Assembly: GCF_027409185.1 (NCBI RefSeq)
Contig: NC_084474.1
Coordinates: 23,465,382 to 23,529,381 of the forward strand
Direction: 5' to 3'
DNA from: Cynocephalus volans
Lineage: Eukaryota > Chordata > Mammalia > Dermoptera > Cynocephalidae
DNA length: 64,000 bases
In this document: one piece after another, positions 36,292-47,079 of the stretch
Layout of the letters: every line of letters starts with the position of its first letter
Numbering within the stretch: the stretch's first letter is position 1
Position numbers and translations under genes: made by a program
Notes under the pieces: generated by a model
Told to the model about the DNA's origin: nothing
Database searches by the model: none
Seen by the model: the letters and a program-made list of their open reading frames with translations, nothing else

Positions 36292-36442
36292 GATTTATTT
36301 ATTTATTTTTGTCTTTTTCGTGACCGGCACTCAGCCAGTGATTGCACCGGCCATTCCTATATAGGATCCGAACCTGCGGCGGGAGCGTCGCTGTGCTCCC
36401 AGCGCCGCACTCTCCCGTGTGCGCCATGGGCTCGGCCCCCAG
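36292..36442 (-). mobile_element. tRNA-Ile-derived SINE, long CpG-rich subfamily, antisense
   Basis: The plus strand shows 'gtgaccggcactcagccagt', 'gattgcaccggccattccta', 'gatccgaacctgcggcggga', 'gcgtcgctgtgctcccagcg' and 'ccgcactctcccgtgtgcgc'. Reversed, the last parts are the A-box and anticodon-arm side. It has an extra block beyond the B box compared with the other copies. The short repeat GATTTATTT flanks it (36292-36300 and 36442-36450). Many retained CpGs suggest a young insertion. Confidence 0.85.
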
Positions 36443-36510
36443 ATTTATTTTTTTCTGAGTCATTAGCCCATCAATATTTATTGAATTCTCTATTTTTATC
36501 TACTGATGGG

Positions 36511-37445
36511 AAATTCTGAGGCCTTGGATTGGAAGCTTCGTCCTGTGGTAAACTGTGGGATCTGAAATGCCTTTAAGAAGCATGTACCGAGGAGTAAATG
36601 ACAGTGGTACGAACTACCATTTGGATCCAAATAGTTGTATGAAAATGATACAGTCTGGTTAAAGTCAATATCAGTCTTATAGTTCATATTTCACTTAAGT
36701 TGCTTGGTAGAGACAAGTCTTTGCTGTTTTATTGTACCCTAGAGCTATTCAGCGGGAGTTTGCCTTCAGCTGTCCAGCCCCTGTTGGTGGAAGGTCACTA
36801 AACATGACTCGAGGCTTCAGGCTGAGATATTGTGCTAGGGTTGGAGGTGGGAATGAAAATAATTGCATTATAAGTTTAGGAATGACAAAAATGCTCCCCA
36901 AAACAAGCATGGAAAAAAGTGGTATCCAACTACCTTGTAATTTTTAAAATTGAGTTTACTTTACAAATGTGACATTTAATTGCCTTCATTAATTTTGTAA
37001 GCTAAAATTTCAGGTCATATTCTAATTAAGGCATTAATTATGCTGAGTTGTATGCAAGTTTAATAATTGCAATACAAAGTTTTTTCATGTAATTAGTATC
37101 TTGCTATTAATTTTGTTTTAATGTCATACAAATATTATTTTTTCAGCTGATTAGGGTACTAGTATGCTGCCAAAAGCATCTCCTTCTGTCTAAATTACAC
37201 ATTTGTATTCTGCAAGTTATTCAAAATGTATGAGCAAGCTGAAAATCTTCTGAGAATATTATTCTTATATTCAGGGGATGTGGATCAAAACAGCCACAAT
37301 AGAGTGAAATTAAAAGTCAGTGAAATTTAATAAAATTACCAACTGTTGAATCCATACGCTACTTGACCTCTGTTGTAATCTTTGGTTGTGCTCTTGAAAA
37401 CAAGGCTGAATTAGAAGGCTTCTTTCTCCTTTTACATCTTGTTTT
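36511..37445. other. Unassigned intronic sequence
   Basis: AT-rich, no gene or named repeat. Confidence 0.4.
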
Positions 37446-37447
37446 TA

Positions 37448-37625
37448 TTTTTTAATAGGTAATATATTCACTTGATTAAAATGAAAACATACAAACAGGT
37501 ACACAAAAAAAGTCTTCCTTTTACCTGTTATCCCTCAGGTCACTTCCCCAGGGGAAACAATAGCAGTTCCTTTTGTGTCCTTCTAAAGAGATCTTATGCC
37601 CGTAGGAGCATATGCAGAGAACTTC
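37448..37625 (-). mobile_element. L1M 3' end, antisense, left part of a split element
   Basis: 'aataggtaatatattcactt', 'gaaaacatacaaacaggtac' and 'ccttttacctgttatccctc' are reversed L1 3' text. The element breaks off at the start of HAL1 and appears to resume at about 39800. Confidence 0.6.
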
Positions 37626-39800
37626 TGGTCTGGGCAAGATGGTGTAGACTTGTCTCTTCCTGCTCCTTTCTGCTAAGTACGTCTAAAATCTTTGAAAATA
37701 ACACAAGAAATGGCCAAGAGAAAACTCTGAAAGGAGGAAGAAGGAAGGTGAATTGATTAGGGACCACAGGACCAAAGGAACAACACAGCAGCAAGGCATC
37801 TTGGAACCCTCCACACAACAGATAGTAACTGAGGCCCAGCCTTTTCCCACAGCCAGTGTAGCAACAGGAAGAAACCAGGTGTCCTTATACTTCCTCCAAA
37901 CTGAACAGGAGTCCTGCCAACCACACTAGACAAGCCCGGGAGAAAGAGCAAGAGGCACCAACTGCCAGTCCCCTAACAATAACTGGCCAGAGAGAGTGCT
38001 CTGCTTTCCCAGTCTGATACTCCCCTCCCCACAGAGACCCCACTTGACAGAGAATATTAGTAAGGGGGATCCCACTACAACAAGCCCCCAGCCCAGGAAG
38101 TGCTCTATGTCCCTACAGGCTGGAGATTCCCTTCCCCTACCTAAAGACACCAGGAAACCAAGCTTGGAGAAACTCCTTTCAGCTCGTCAACTACCTCCAA
38201 CAAGGACCAGTGAGCCTCAGAGGCAGGAGGCAAACTAAGCAAACCAAAATAGCACCACAAAGGCTCTGAACCACCCACAAAAGTAGGCTAGGACCTGCGT
38301 TCTAAAACTCAACAGGTGACTGCCTGATAAAATAAGAAATATAAATAAGACCCAGAATCTCCTAGCATAACAGCCAAAATATCCAGATATAATCAAAATC
38401 ACCCATCATACAGAAAACCAAGAAAATAAAAACTTGAGTGAAAAAAGACAATCATCTGAGTTTCACATTGAAATGAACCAGATATTGGAGTTATCTGGCA
38501 AGTATTTTAAAGTAACCATCATAGAAAAGATTCAGCAATTATAAATCTCTTCAAACAAATGAAAAAATAGAAAATCTCAGGAAAGAAAGAGAAATTATAA
38601 AAAAAAAGGAACCAAATGGAAATTATGATCTGAAAAATAACAGAAATAATAAAACTGGATGAGCTTAATCTTAGAGTGGAGATGACAGAAGATAGAATCA
38701 GTGAAGCTGAGATCAGATCAGTAGAATTTACCCAATCTGAACTGCAGAGAGAAAAACTAGATACAGTCTTAGGAACTTGTAGAACAAAAACGAAAGATTC
38801 AACATTTGTAGCACTGGAGTCGCAGAAGGAGAGGAGAAAAGGAGTGGGACTGAAAGAGCACTTGAAGAAGTAGTGGCTGAAAATTTCCCAAATTTGGCAA
38901 AAGATACCTGCAGATCAAGAAGCTGAGTAAACCCTAATGGGATAAACCTAAAGCAACCTATTCTAGGACACATCATAACAGACTTCTGAAAACTAAAGAC
39001 AAAGAAAAAAATCTTGAAAGCAGCCAGAGAGAAACAACACATTTCCTACAGGGGACACCAATTTGAGTATCAGCCTGTTTCTCATCAGAAGCAATAGAAG
39101 CCAGAAGGAAGTGACACATATTTCAAGTGCTGAAAGCAAAGAATTATCAACTGCAAATTCTGAACCCAGTGAAACTATGTTTTAGCAATTAAGGGAAAAT
39201 AAAGACATTCTCAGATAAACGAGATGTTGAAGAACTTGTCACTAGCAGATCTGCCCTAAAAGACTAGCTAAAGTAAGTTCTTCAAAAGAAAGAAAATGAT
39301 AAAAGGAGGAATCTTAGATCATCAGGAAGAAAGAAAAAACAATGGAGAAAGCAGAAATATGGGTAAATATAAAAGAATATCCTCATGAGTTTTCTAAATT
39401 AATATATATGATGATTGCTACAAAAATAATAACACCACCTGATATTCATGACAATGACATTTCAAAGTGGGATGATAAAGGGACCTTAATGGAAGTAAGA
39501 TATTCACACTTCGGTCAAATTGGGAAATGCTGATATTAACACGCTGTGATAAGTCATATACACTCACACACGCACAAAACCCAACCATGAAGAAAAGTAT
39601 ACAAAATAATACACTCCAAAACACTACAAATAAATCAAGATGGAATCTTAAAAAATGTTCAAATAACCCACAGGAAGGCAAGAAAAGGGAAATGGAGGAT
39701 TGAGAAACAGGCAATGGTAGACTTAGTCTTAACTAAATAATTATATATTTTCAAAAAAAGGAGAAAAAAATAATTATATTAAATATAACTTGTCTAAGCA
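37626..39800 (+). mobile_element. HAL1 (half-L1) LINE, near full length, sense
   Basis: It begins 'gggcaagatggtgtagactt', 'gtctcttcctgctcctttct' and continues 'aacaacacagcagcaaggca', as the HAL1 5' end does. ORF1-type text follows ('gcttgaatctt'-like coding, 'gtggctgaaaatttcccaaa', 'catcagaagcaatagaagcc', 'ctcagataaacgagatg'). There is no ORF2/reverse transcriptase, as expected for HAL1. Frames are broken by many stops. It ends in A-rich DNA near 39770. Confidence 0.75.
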
Positions 39801-40035
39801 TATATATGTAATATTTTTTCCTTTCTTATACAAATGGTAGTATACTCTACCTCCTATCCTGTACTTTGTCTTCTTCTCTTAATGATCCATCTTGAAGATC
39901 ATTTTAAGGAATGGTCAGTTCATAAAAAGTTTCTTCATTCAGTTCACATCACCATGTAGTATTCTGTGACATAGATGTCCCACAATTTAATTAGTTTCTT
40001 CTTGATAGATATTTAGGCTGTTTCCCATCAAGGCT
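39801..40035 (-). mobile_element. L1M 3' end, antisense, right part of a split element
   Basis: 'tatacaaatggtagtatact' through 'ttgaagatcattttaaggaa' and 'gatatttaggctgtttccca' continue the reversed L1 text that stopped at 37625. Confidence 0.55.
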
Positions 40036-42575
40036 GTCTTTTTAAACCAACTTTGAGCTTTTCAGAGACAGAAACTCCATGGCCCAGAAAGGAAGATAGA
40101 GGCAGGGAGAGCATTGGTGTCTGTTCATTTTCTAGTTTTTGCATGTCCCAATCCCAAATTCCTGGAGCAAGGATCTAATGTACCCACTTGGGTCAGATGC
40201 TCATCCAAGTCTGTCTCCAATTAGAGGTCTGGAATCACAACCTCCTACTACTCTTTAGCAAGGACGTTGGACCCAACTCTATGAGAAGGTGAAGGGGAAA
40301 TGTTATCTAAGAGGAAGTACAAAGTTGGGAAGGAAATTATTGGCATCCCTAATTCATTATTCCTTTAGCGAATCACCATAGATAGCAGCCTCAAAGGCCT
40401 ATCTCAGTCCCTTCTGTGCCTATTTATAAATCTTTGTCATAGAGTCTCCCTGTGAATAAAGCATCTTTTTCATACATAATCTGAAACTCAACCATACTTC
40501 AAAAGTCAGCTGATAAATTGGAGTCTTCAGCTACCTCAAAGGACAGCTGGGAAAGGCGACAGGAGGAAGGCTTTTATTGTGTCAGTCCATCAGGTACTGA
40601 AGTTCTTGCCTCATTGAGATTTTGTAAAGAGAAATTAGATAATTTTTTCAAGGTTTGTGGAATAGCACAATGAAAATACCAGGTACTACTATGAATGAAT
40701 GAATAACTTTATCATCCTTATAAGTCTAAAATTATCCTGCCATTTCATGCTATTGTTCAAAAACCATTTATCTAGTATAAGGTGAATTTGTAGTTTACTC
40801 TAAACTTGATGTATCAGAGTGCAAGTCATGGTATGAGTCTCATCCAGGGACTTTATCATGGAATAAATGTGCTTTAGCATTGCAGAGCATAATCATCCCA
40901 AGGAGCTTAAAGTTTAAGGCTCTTTTAATCCAATTTTCTCATTGCTATGTCTTGGTACTTAATCCTACCAGTGTTTGCATGAGACGGGCAAATATTTTTC
41001 CCTATTCTCCCACTGCCTAAAAGTCTTCACTCCCCTATCATGTTGTCAGAAGGAGACTCACCTGAGTTAATATTTTTAAATTCCAATATACCTAGAATGG
41101 CTAAGAGGTTATCCACCTTTCACACATTTGCCTTAACTTTAAACTGGCATGTTTTGCCTTCCCACCTATAGTCTCCCTGAGCCAACAGGAATTTTGACTT
41201 AGGCAGCTGGTGAAGGAGGAGAGGAGGAGAGAAAGGCACCAGTGAATGGTGAGACAATTAGACAATTGAGAAGAAGGGAGGTAGTTGAAATAGCCTTAAT
41301 ACTCAGTCTCTGGCCCCTTTCAAGTGACTCAATGACTTGGGCTCTCTGTAAAGTCTCTGCCACGCATGTCCTTCTAAGAGTCTCCTCTGAGAAAGTCTCC
41401 TGGGGCACAGGAGCCAGGTCATTCTCATGCATCTTTTTCCTGTACCCTTGAAACTCAATGATACTTCATTAATCAGCTGATAAATTGGAGTCCACCAAGT
41501 CAAATTTCCAGCCTGTTGATGATACTGCCCCACCTTTTGCTCAATGGGTATGTCCATGGTCATTGCTAAGTACAACTTGGGCCTTGGACTCTGCTGCTGC
41601 AGCTCCACTTCTGCTCAGCTGCACTGCCCTCCCAGGCACGGTAAGCATAGCAGGTGCCACTGCTAACTCCTGGGTCTTCAAGTCCTGTGACTGCTCCTTC
41701 TGGAGGCCCAGAAGCCTCCTCTGCTATTTATCTTGAGACTTGAGGGAGTCACCAATGCCTGCTGGGCTCTGCAACTGGGAGGTGCAAGGCTGGGCATAGG
41801 GAACGGCTCCCTCCTCATGATACCTTCTGTTAGGAACCCCAGAGAATGTCAAAGTTTGTTAGAAAATCACTTTGCATTTTTTCTTACAGCTCTCTTTCTC
41901 TCTAGGACACAGAAGCATACTCAGGGGTGAGCCAGAGACTAGCCATAATGACTCTGTACTCAGAATCTCAATCTTCTGTGACAGATAAAGCTTTGCTCCT
42001 GGGTTGAGGTCTGGCTCTTTCTTCCCTAAGATGCATTATTTTCCAGAAGATTCTGCAGTTCTCATCCCACCCTCAGATAGGCTTCTGTCAGACTGTCCCA
42101 TGGGTTCTTCAGACTTACCCAGCTGTGGCTGCCCCAGCAATGGCTTGGATTCCTTTCTGGAAGGCTCTTCAGCCCTGTGGGGCTTCTGGGAAGCTGCTGC
42201 CACCAGTTTTCCAAACATGCCTTAATATGCCCAAACTCCCAGCAGTCAACAATAGGCTGTGATGACTCAGAGATGCAGCCCCACCACAGTCCTACCACGG
42301 GGCTACCTGGCTCTATTCTCCATAGTAACCTGAATGCAGTAAATGAAGGCTGACATTTTACTGCTGCTCAGCAAGCACTTTGGGTGTGTGATCAGATTAT
42401 TTCTTTTCTTGACACTGGCACACAAAGTTCCTTCCCTCCAAAGTTAGTAAATTGTTGATCTATACCTCATACTGCTACCTAAGTATAACAGAAGGCAGAA
42501 GGGCTGATCAGAGCATGTAGCAACCACTAGTGTGTCTAGAGCCTCTAACAATATTATTGGCCTTATACTAGCAAG
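40036..42575. other. Unassigned intronic block with a spaced direct repeat
   Basis: A moderately GC block with possible ancient retroviral or repeat ancestry. It carries two related 65-bp segments (40461-40525 and 41429-41492). The minus-strand open frame at 41303-41608 reads protein-like (contains GQYHQQAGNLTWWTPIYQLI), but I cannot assign it. No intact gene. Confidence 0.4.
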
Positions 42576-42579
42576 TCTT

Positions 42580-42690
42580 GTCTTATTCAGCAGATGTTTA
42601 TCAAGCATCAACTATGTGTTGGGCAATATTCTAGAAAGTAGCAGTGAACAAAACAGACCAAATCCCTGCTTCCTGAAGTCTATATTCTGG
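42580..42690. mobile_element. Ancient mammalian interspersed repeat fragment (family not named)
   Basis: 'gatgtttatcaagcatcaac', 'tatgtgttgggcaatattct' and 'gtgaacaaaacagaccaaat' is a common mammal-wide phrase; a similar unit begins near 46740. Confidence 0.4.
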
Positions 42691-42884
42691 ACCGGGGGCG
42701 GGGGGGGGAAGGGAGTCTTAATTAATAGTAAGCCAGTAAGAAATACGGTATTTCAGATGTTAAGTGCTGTGGAGAAAAGCAGGGCAGGGTAGGAGGGTAG
42801 AGGGTGTCAGGAGTGTGCTGGAAGGTATACATTCTCGTTGAGGGGTTCTGCATAGATTTTAACACAAAATCCCTCTATTGCAGT

Positions 42885-43060
42885 GTATTCTAATAATAAA
42901 GCAGCAGTTAGGAATGCAGGATATGAAGTCAAACTCCTTCTCTCAGCCTCATTTTCTTCATAAGTGAAATGCAGGTAACAGTACCACCCTCAGGGAGTTG
43001 CTGAGGATGAAATGAGATAATACATGTAAAGAGCTTAGGTCTGGGGTACTGGGTGCTGCA
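42885..43060 (+). mobile_element. MIR SINE, sense
   Basis: 'ggatatgaagtcaaactcct', 'cctcattttcttcataagtg' and 'gataatacatgtaaagagct' match MIR. Confidence 0.75.
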
Positions 43061-43147
43061 AAGTTACATAGTCGTCAGAGAAATAGCCCTATAGGACGAC
43101 AGCCTTCAGACTCAGCTAGGGCCTGGGCACAGGGTGACTCTCCAAGG

Positions 43148-43215
43148 AGTGTGTATGTGTGAGTGTGTGTGTATGTGCGCACGCACGTGAGAAGTTGTAT
43201 GTGTGTGGGGGGGGT
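43148..43215. repeat. (TG)n-rich and G-run simple repeat
   Basis: Interrupted TG units ('gtgtatgtgtgagtgtgtgt', with CACG interruptions) followed by a run of eight or more G at about 43207-43215. Confidence 0.85.
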
Positions 43216-43555
43216 TAGATTCTGTGACATTTAGATTCCATTGAATACATTTAAAAGTGTTACCACTGCTTTATTTTACCATGTCAATGTTTATAATATG
43301 CTGCAAACTACATCTGTTCTATCTGTTTAATCTTCTTATAAAAAATGTTTAGATACCGAGTTAAAAATGTAAATGTGACAGTTTCTCAAAATTATTTATA
43401 GAGGTTAATCAAAAAGTTAGAATCAAATTGGTGGATGGCAGTGGGGGGGGAGGAGAAACCCAAACGTCATACCCAGAATGATTCTAAGGAGGCATTTAGG
43501 TGGGTTTGGGGATGGGTGGCCTGCAGGGGACAGTGGCAGAGCACCCTCCTTGAGG

Positions 43556-44441
43556 CCTTCTGTAGAATGCTCTATATGGTTCTGCAGGGTGCTCTGTATG
43601 GTTCTGCAGGGTGCAGTCCTGTACGGTGCTCCATATGGTTCTGCAGGGTGCTCTGTATGGTGTGCAGGGTGCTCTATATGGTTCTCTAGGGTGCCCTGTA
43701 TGGTTCTGCAGGGTGCTGTGCATGGTTCTGCAGGGTGCTATGTATGGTTCTGCAGGGTGCCCTGTATGGTGTGCAGGGTGCTCTATATGGTTCTGCAGGG
43801 TGTTCTATATGGTTCTCTAGGGTGCCCTGTATGGTGTGCAGGGTGCTCTATATGGTTCTTCAGGGTGCTCTGTATGGTTCTGCAGGGTGCAGTCCTGTAC
43901 GGTGCTCCATATGGTTCTGCAGGGTGCTCTGTATGGTTCTGCAGGGTGCTCTGTATGATTCTGTAGGGTGCTCTGTATGGTTCTGTAGGGTGCTCTGTAT
44001 GGTTCTGTAGGGTGCTGTGCATGGTTCTGCAGGGTGCTCTGTATGGTTCTGCAGGGTGCCCTGTATGGTTCTGCAGGGTGCCCTGTATGGTTCTGCAGGG
44101 TGCTCTGTATGGTTCTGTAGGGTGCCCTGTATGGTTCTGCAGGGTGCTGTGCATGGTTCTGCAGGGTGCTCTGTATGGTTCTGCAGGGTGCTCTGTATGG
44201 TTCTGCAGGGTGCTCTGTATGGTTCTGTAGGGTGCCCTGTATGGTTCTGCAGGGTGCCCTGTATGGTTCTGTAGGGTGCTCTGTATGGTTCTGTAGGGTG
44301 CCCTGTATGGTTCTGCAGGGTGCTCTGTATGGTTCTGTAGGGTGCCCTGTATGGTTCTGCAGGGTGCTGTGCATGGTTCTGCAGGGTGCTCTGTATGGTT
44401 CTGCAGGGTGCTCTTCATAGATGCTCTGTATGCTGTGCTGT
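43556..44441. repeat. 22-bp minisatellite, about 38 copies
   Basis: The unit is GGTTCTGCAGGGTGCTCTGT followed by AT. Variants include CTGTAGGG, CTCTAGGG, TGCCCT for TGCTCT, TGTGCAT for CTGTAT, and 21-bp units with GGTGTGCAGGG. The array is clean from about 43570 to 44414 and degenerate at both edges. Because 22 is not a multiple of 3, every plus frame reads the same 22-residue cycle, and the minus strand is also open (for example 43783-44418). No start context, splice site or domain supports translation. Confidence 0.97.
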
Positions 44442-44464
44442 CCTATCAGAGCACTAAATCCTCA

Positions 44465-44605
44465 CAGAATGTAATTTCCTTTTTTCTTTTCTGCCTCTCC
44501 CACTCCATGAATTCCTTGAGGACAGACTCTGCCTTGTCTCCCATTGTACTTCCAGCCCTAGCACCACACTTATATTTGTCAAATGCATAAATGAGTCGAT
44601 CAGCA
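44465..44605 (+). mobile_element. L2 LINE 3' fragment, sense
   Basis: 'actccatgaattccttgagg', 'acagactctgccttgtctcc', 'cccattgtacttccagccct'-type text and 'aaatgcataaatgagt' follow the L2 3' end. Confidence 0.7.
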
Positions 44606-46020
44606 AATAGATGGCTCTCGGGGGTGTATGTCTGCTTTCTCCTCTATTATATTCTCAGCTTCTTCAGGACCATTTCTCAAGTGAGTGGTTTAGTCACCTT
44701 TGCTGAACAGGGAGTCATTCACTGACCCAGTAAGCAGAGGAGGGGCAGATTGGCAAGAAAAGACAACAGCTTCTGTTCGGGGCACCATGCATTTTGTATG
44801 ACTCTGGGTCCTTCAAGCGAGATGTAGTTAGGGGATAAGGAAAGAAAAACTCTGTAGAACCCAGGACCAGTTGTGCAATTCAGAGAATGTGAGTCCTGAG
44901 TTTTCAAAATCTCATATGTAACATGAATGTTAGTTTTTCTTTACACCAATATGTACATTTTTGAAGTTAGAAACAAGATTAAGAGGCCTAAAGTGAGGCT
45001 GACTGGTTTCCCTGGCATGCTTGGTGCAAGAGTCTAACAAAATGCTGGCCCACTGGGTGAAGAAATCACACAAAGATCTAGATTTTTCTTAGCTCCTCAG
45101 AGAACCACAAAATCAGAGTGAGTTAGTTTTGTACATCAGCACCTGGGTCTCTGTGCCTCACAGATGAGCTTAATTTCTTATTGTTGACAAGATACAGAAT
45201 ATCTTGGTTCAAAGGGCAAGAGGAGACCCAATTCCTTCTATTTTATTCCATTTCACATGGAACTTTCTAGAAATTGTCTTCCAATTCTGAAGACGTGAGT
45301 CATCTCAGAGCAGACTAAAGTGGGACAAATGCTGTTTTCACAAGGAGCAGGAAAGAGCGTCATTTCCACAATGACCAGTGGCAACCCAATCTGTGGTGCT
45401 TTTACCCATCTTTATTAGCAATTACAGGTAACAACAGAGGCTGCTTATGAATAAGTGTAGATGTCAGGGGAATGCTTAGCTAATAGAATTGTAAATATTT
45501 ACAAGGCAGAACGGTGATTCAAGCTCACAAGATTAATTGAAATTAATCGCTATCAAGCACTAATTTGTTTCCTGAGTTCTGAAACCTTCCGCTAAAAAGA
45601 AGAGAATAGGAGGCCGTGTCAGCGTTCAGAGCTGTCTTCCAGGTGAGCTGCATGGCTTCCTTCTCCCACATCGAATCTCCCACTTGATCCTCTTAGTTCT
45701 TTGTGCACATCGATCTCCGCCATTCCTGGGCCTTAGAATGATTACCAATCATTAGAATAATTAGAATGATCACTTACTCACTCACTCAATGTCTGTTTAG
45801 TATTGATACTGATTTATATTATATGATGCGAGATGAATGTACATACACACACACTTGTAAATATATTCATTATATTTATTCATATGAACCCTGGGCTCAA
45901 GTTCATCTTGTTCCACTCACCACAGTCTCCCTAGTTTTGCTCATTGTTGAGTGTGTATCTTTTAAACCTTCCTAAATTTTACTTATTATATAATAAGCTC
46001 TTTAGATGGTAGAAACTATA
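44606..46020. other. Unassigned intronic sequence, possible conserved element near 45.4-45.6 kb
   Basis: No gene. The stretch 45370-45610 is not repeat-like and carries a TAAT palindrome listed separately. No other feature recognised. Confidence 0.4.
45531..45548. promoter_or_regulatory. Palindromic TAAT pair (possible paired-homeodomain dimer site)
   Basis: GATTAATTGAAATTAATC has 8-bp inverted arms and a 2-bp spacer. Inside it TAATTGAAATTA fits TAAT-N4-ATTA, the P4 arrangement bound by paired-like homeodomain dimers. Function is inferred from the motif alone. Confidence 0.3.
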
Positions 46021-46022
46021 TA

Positions 46023-46618
46023 CAGTCATGTGTTGCTTAACGACAGAAGTATGCTCTGAGAAATGCAATGTTAGACAATTTCATCACTGTGTGGACATCA
46101 TAGAGTGCACTTACACAAACCTAGATGGCACAGCCTACCACACACCAGGGCTGTATGGTACAGCCCACTGCTCCTAGGCTACAAACCTGCACAGCATGTT
46201 ACTGTACAATTGTAGGTGACCGTAACACAATGGTAAATATTTGTGTGCCTAAACATATCTAAACCTAGAAAAGGTACAGTGAAAATATGGTATAAAAGCT
46301 AAAAATTGGTACATCGGTGTAGGACACTTACCATGAATGGAGCCTGCAGGACTTGAAGCTGCTCTGGGCGAGTCAGTGAGTGCGTGGTGAGTGAATGTGA
46401 AGGCCGAGGATATTACCGCACACTGCTGTAGGCTTTAAAACCACTGTACACTTAGCTTATGCTAAATTTATTTTAAAACTTAAGTAATTGCACTATGACA
46501 TTTTGACAGCTATGACATCACTAGGTGATAGGAATTTTGCCTTCACTATAATCTTATGGGACCACCATCATCTATGCAGTCCATTGTTGCCTGAAATGTA
46601 GTTATACAGCACATGATT
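46023..46618. mobile_element. Tigger-like (pogo/Tc1-mariner) non-autonomous DNA transposon
   Basis: The left end CAGTCATGTGTTGCTTAACG and the right end (reversed: about TAATCATGTGCTGTATAACT) are inverted repeats, flanked by TA on both sides. Internal phrases 'agagtgcacttacacaaacc', 'gcaggacttgaagctgctct' and 'ttttgacagctatgacatca' match a Tigger-family consensus I remember. About 600 bp, no transposase gene. Confidence 0.8.
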
Positions 46619-46734
46619 ATATACACATACTCAAAGACAAGCAAAATAAGGGAGGCTGTGGTGAGCAGAATAGATTAAATTGAGCATAGGGTTCATATTA
46701 ATCATGTAAATAAATGCTTCATTACATTATTCAT

Positions 46735-47070
46735 TACTTTCCCAGGCACTATGCTAGGTGCTGGAGAAACAATGACAAGCAAACTATGGTCAATGATCTC
46801 ACATAGCTTGAGGTCTGGTGGAGGAGACAAAAATCAAAGAAATGATCACAAAAATGAGTGTATAATTACCTGTAAATTAAGTGCTCTGAAGGAAAGAGCA
46901 TGGTTCCATGAGCATATGCAACAAAGATAGCTGATCTGGACTAGGGGGTTAGAGAAGGTTTCCCTGAGAAAGTGAGTACAGTTGCAATATTAGCACAATT
47001 AGTGCCAATTTATATGGAGGGTAACCAAAGAAAAGCCAGAAGGACAAGCTCAAGAGCCACATTCAGTCAT
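46735..47070. mobile_element. Ancient mammalian interspersed repeat (family not named)
   Basis: 'ccaggcactatgctaggtgc', 'tggagaaacaatgacaagca' and 'gaaggtttccctgagaaagt' recur across mammalian genomes as one old repeat. I could not name it. Confidence 0.4.
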
Positions 47071-47079
47071 TAATAGCAA

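Larger units (their letters stand above)
35930..36510 (-). mobile_element. L1 fragment, antisense, split by two SINEs
   Basis: The phrases 'aggtctctcctgattacaat' (36078), 'ctttgatccattcagagttt' (36241) and 'cccatcaatatttattgaat' (36467) are consecutive pieces of reversed L1 sequence. They are separated by SINE insertions at 36116-36183 and 36292-36442. Confidence 0.65.

Noticed and set aside
37634..39740. A protein-coding gene with ORF1-like text
   Set aside because: It follows the HAL1 order and has many in-frame stops.
40461..41492. A provirus bounded by two LTRs
   Set aside because: The similarity is limited to about 65 bp, flanks differ, and no TG...CA ends or primer-binding site are evident.
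43783..44418. A 211-codon open frame on the minus strand, and several long ones on the plus strand, in the minisatellite
   Set aside because: They follow from a stop-free 22-bp repeat read in any frame. There is no domain, splice context or start support.
43556..44441. CRISPR-like regular repeats
   Set aside because: Units are contiguous without unique spacers, and the genome is mammalian.
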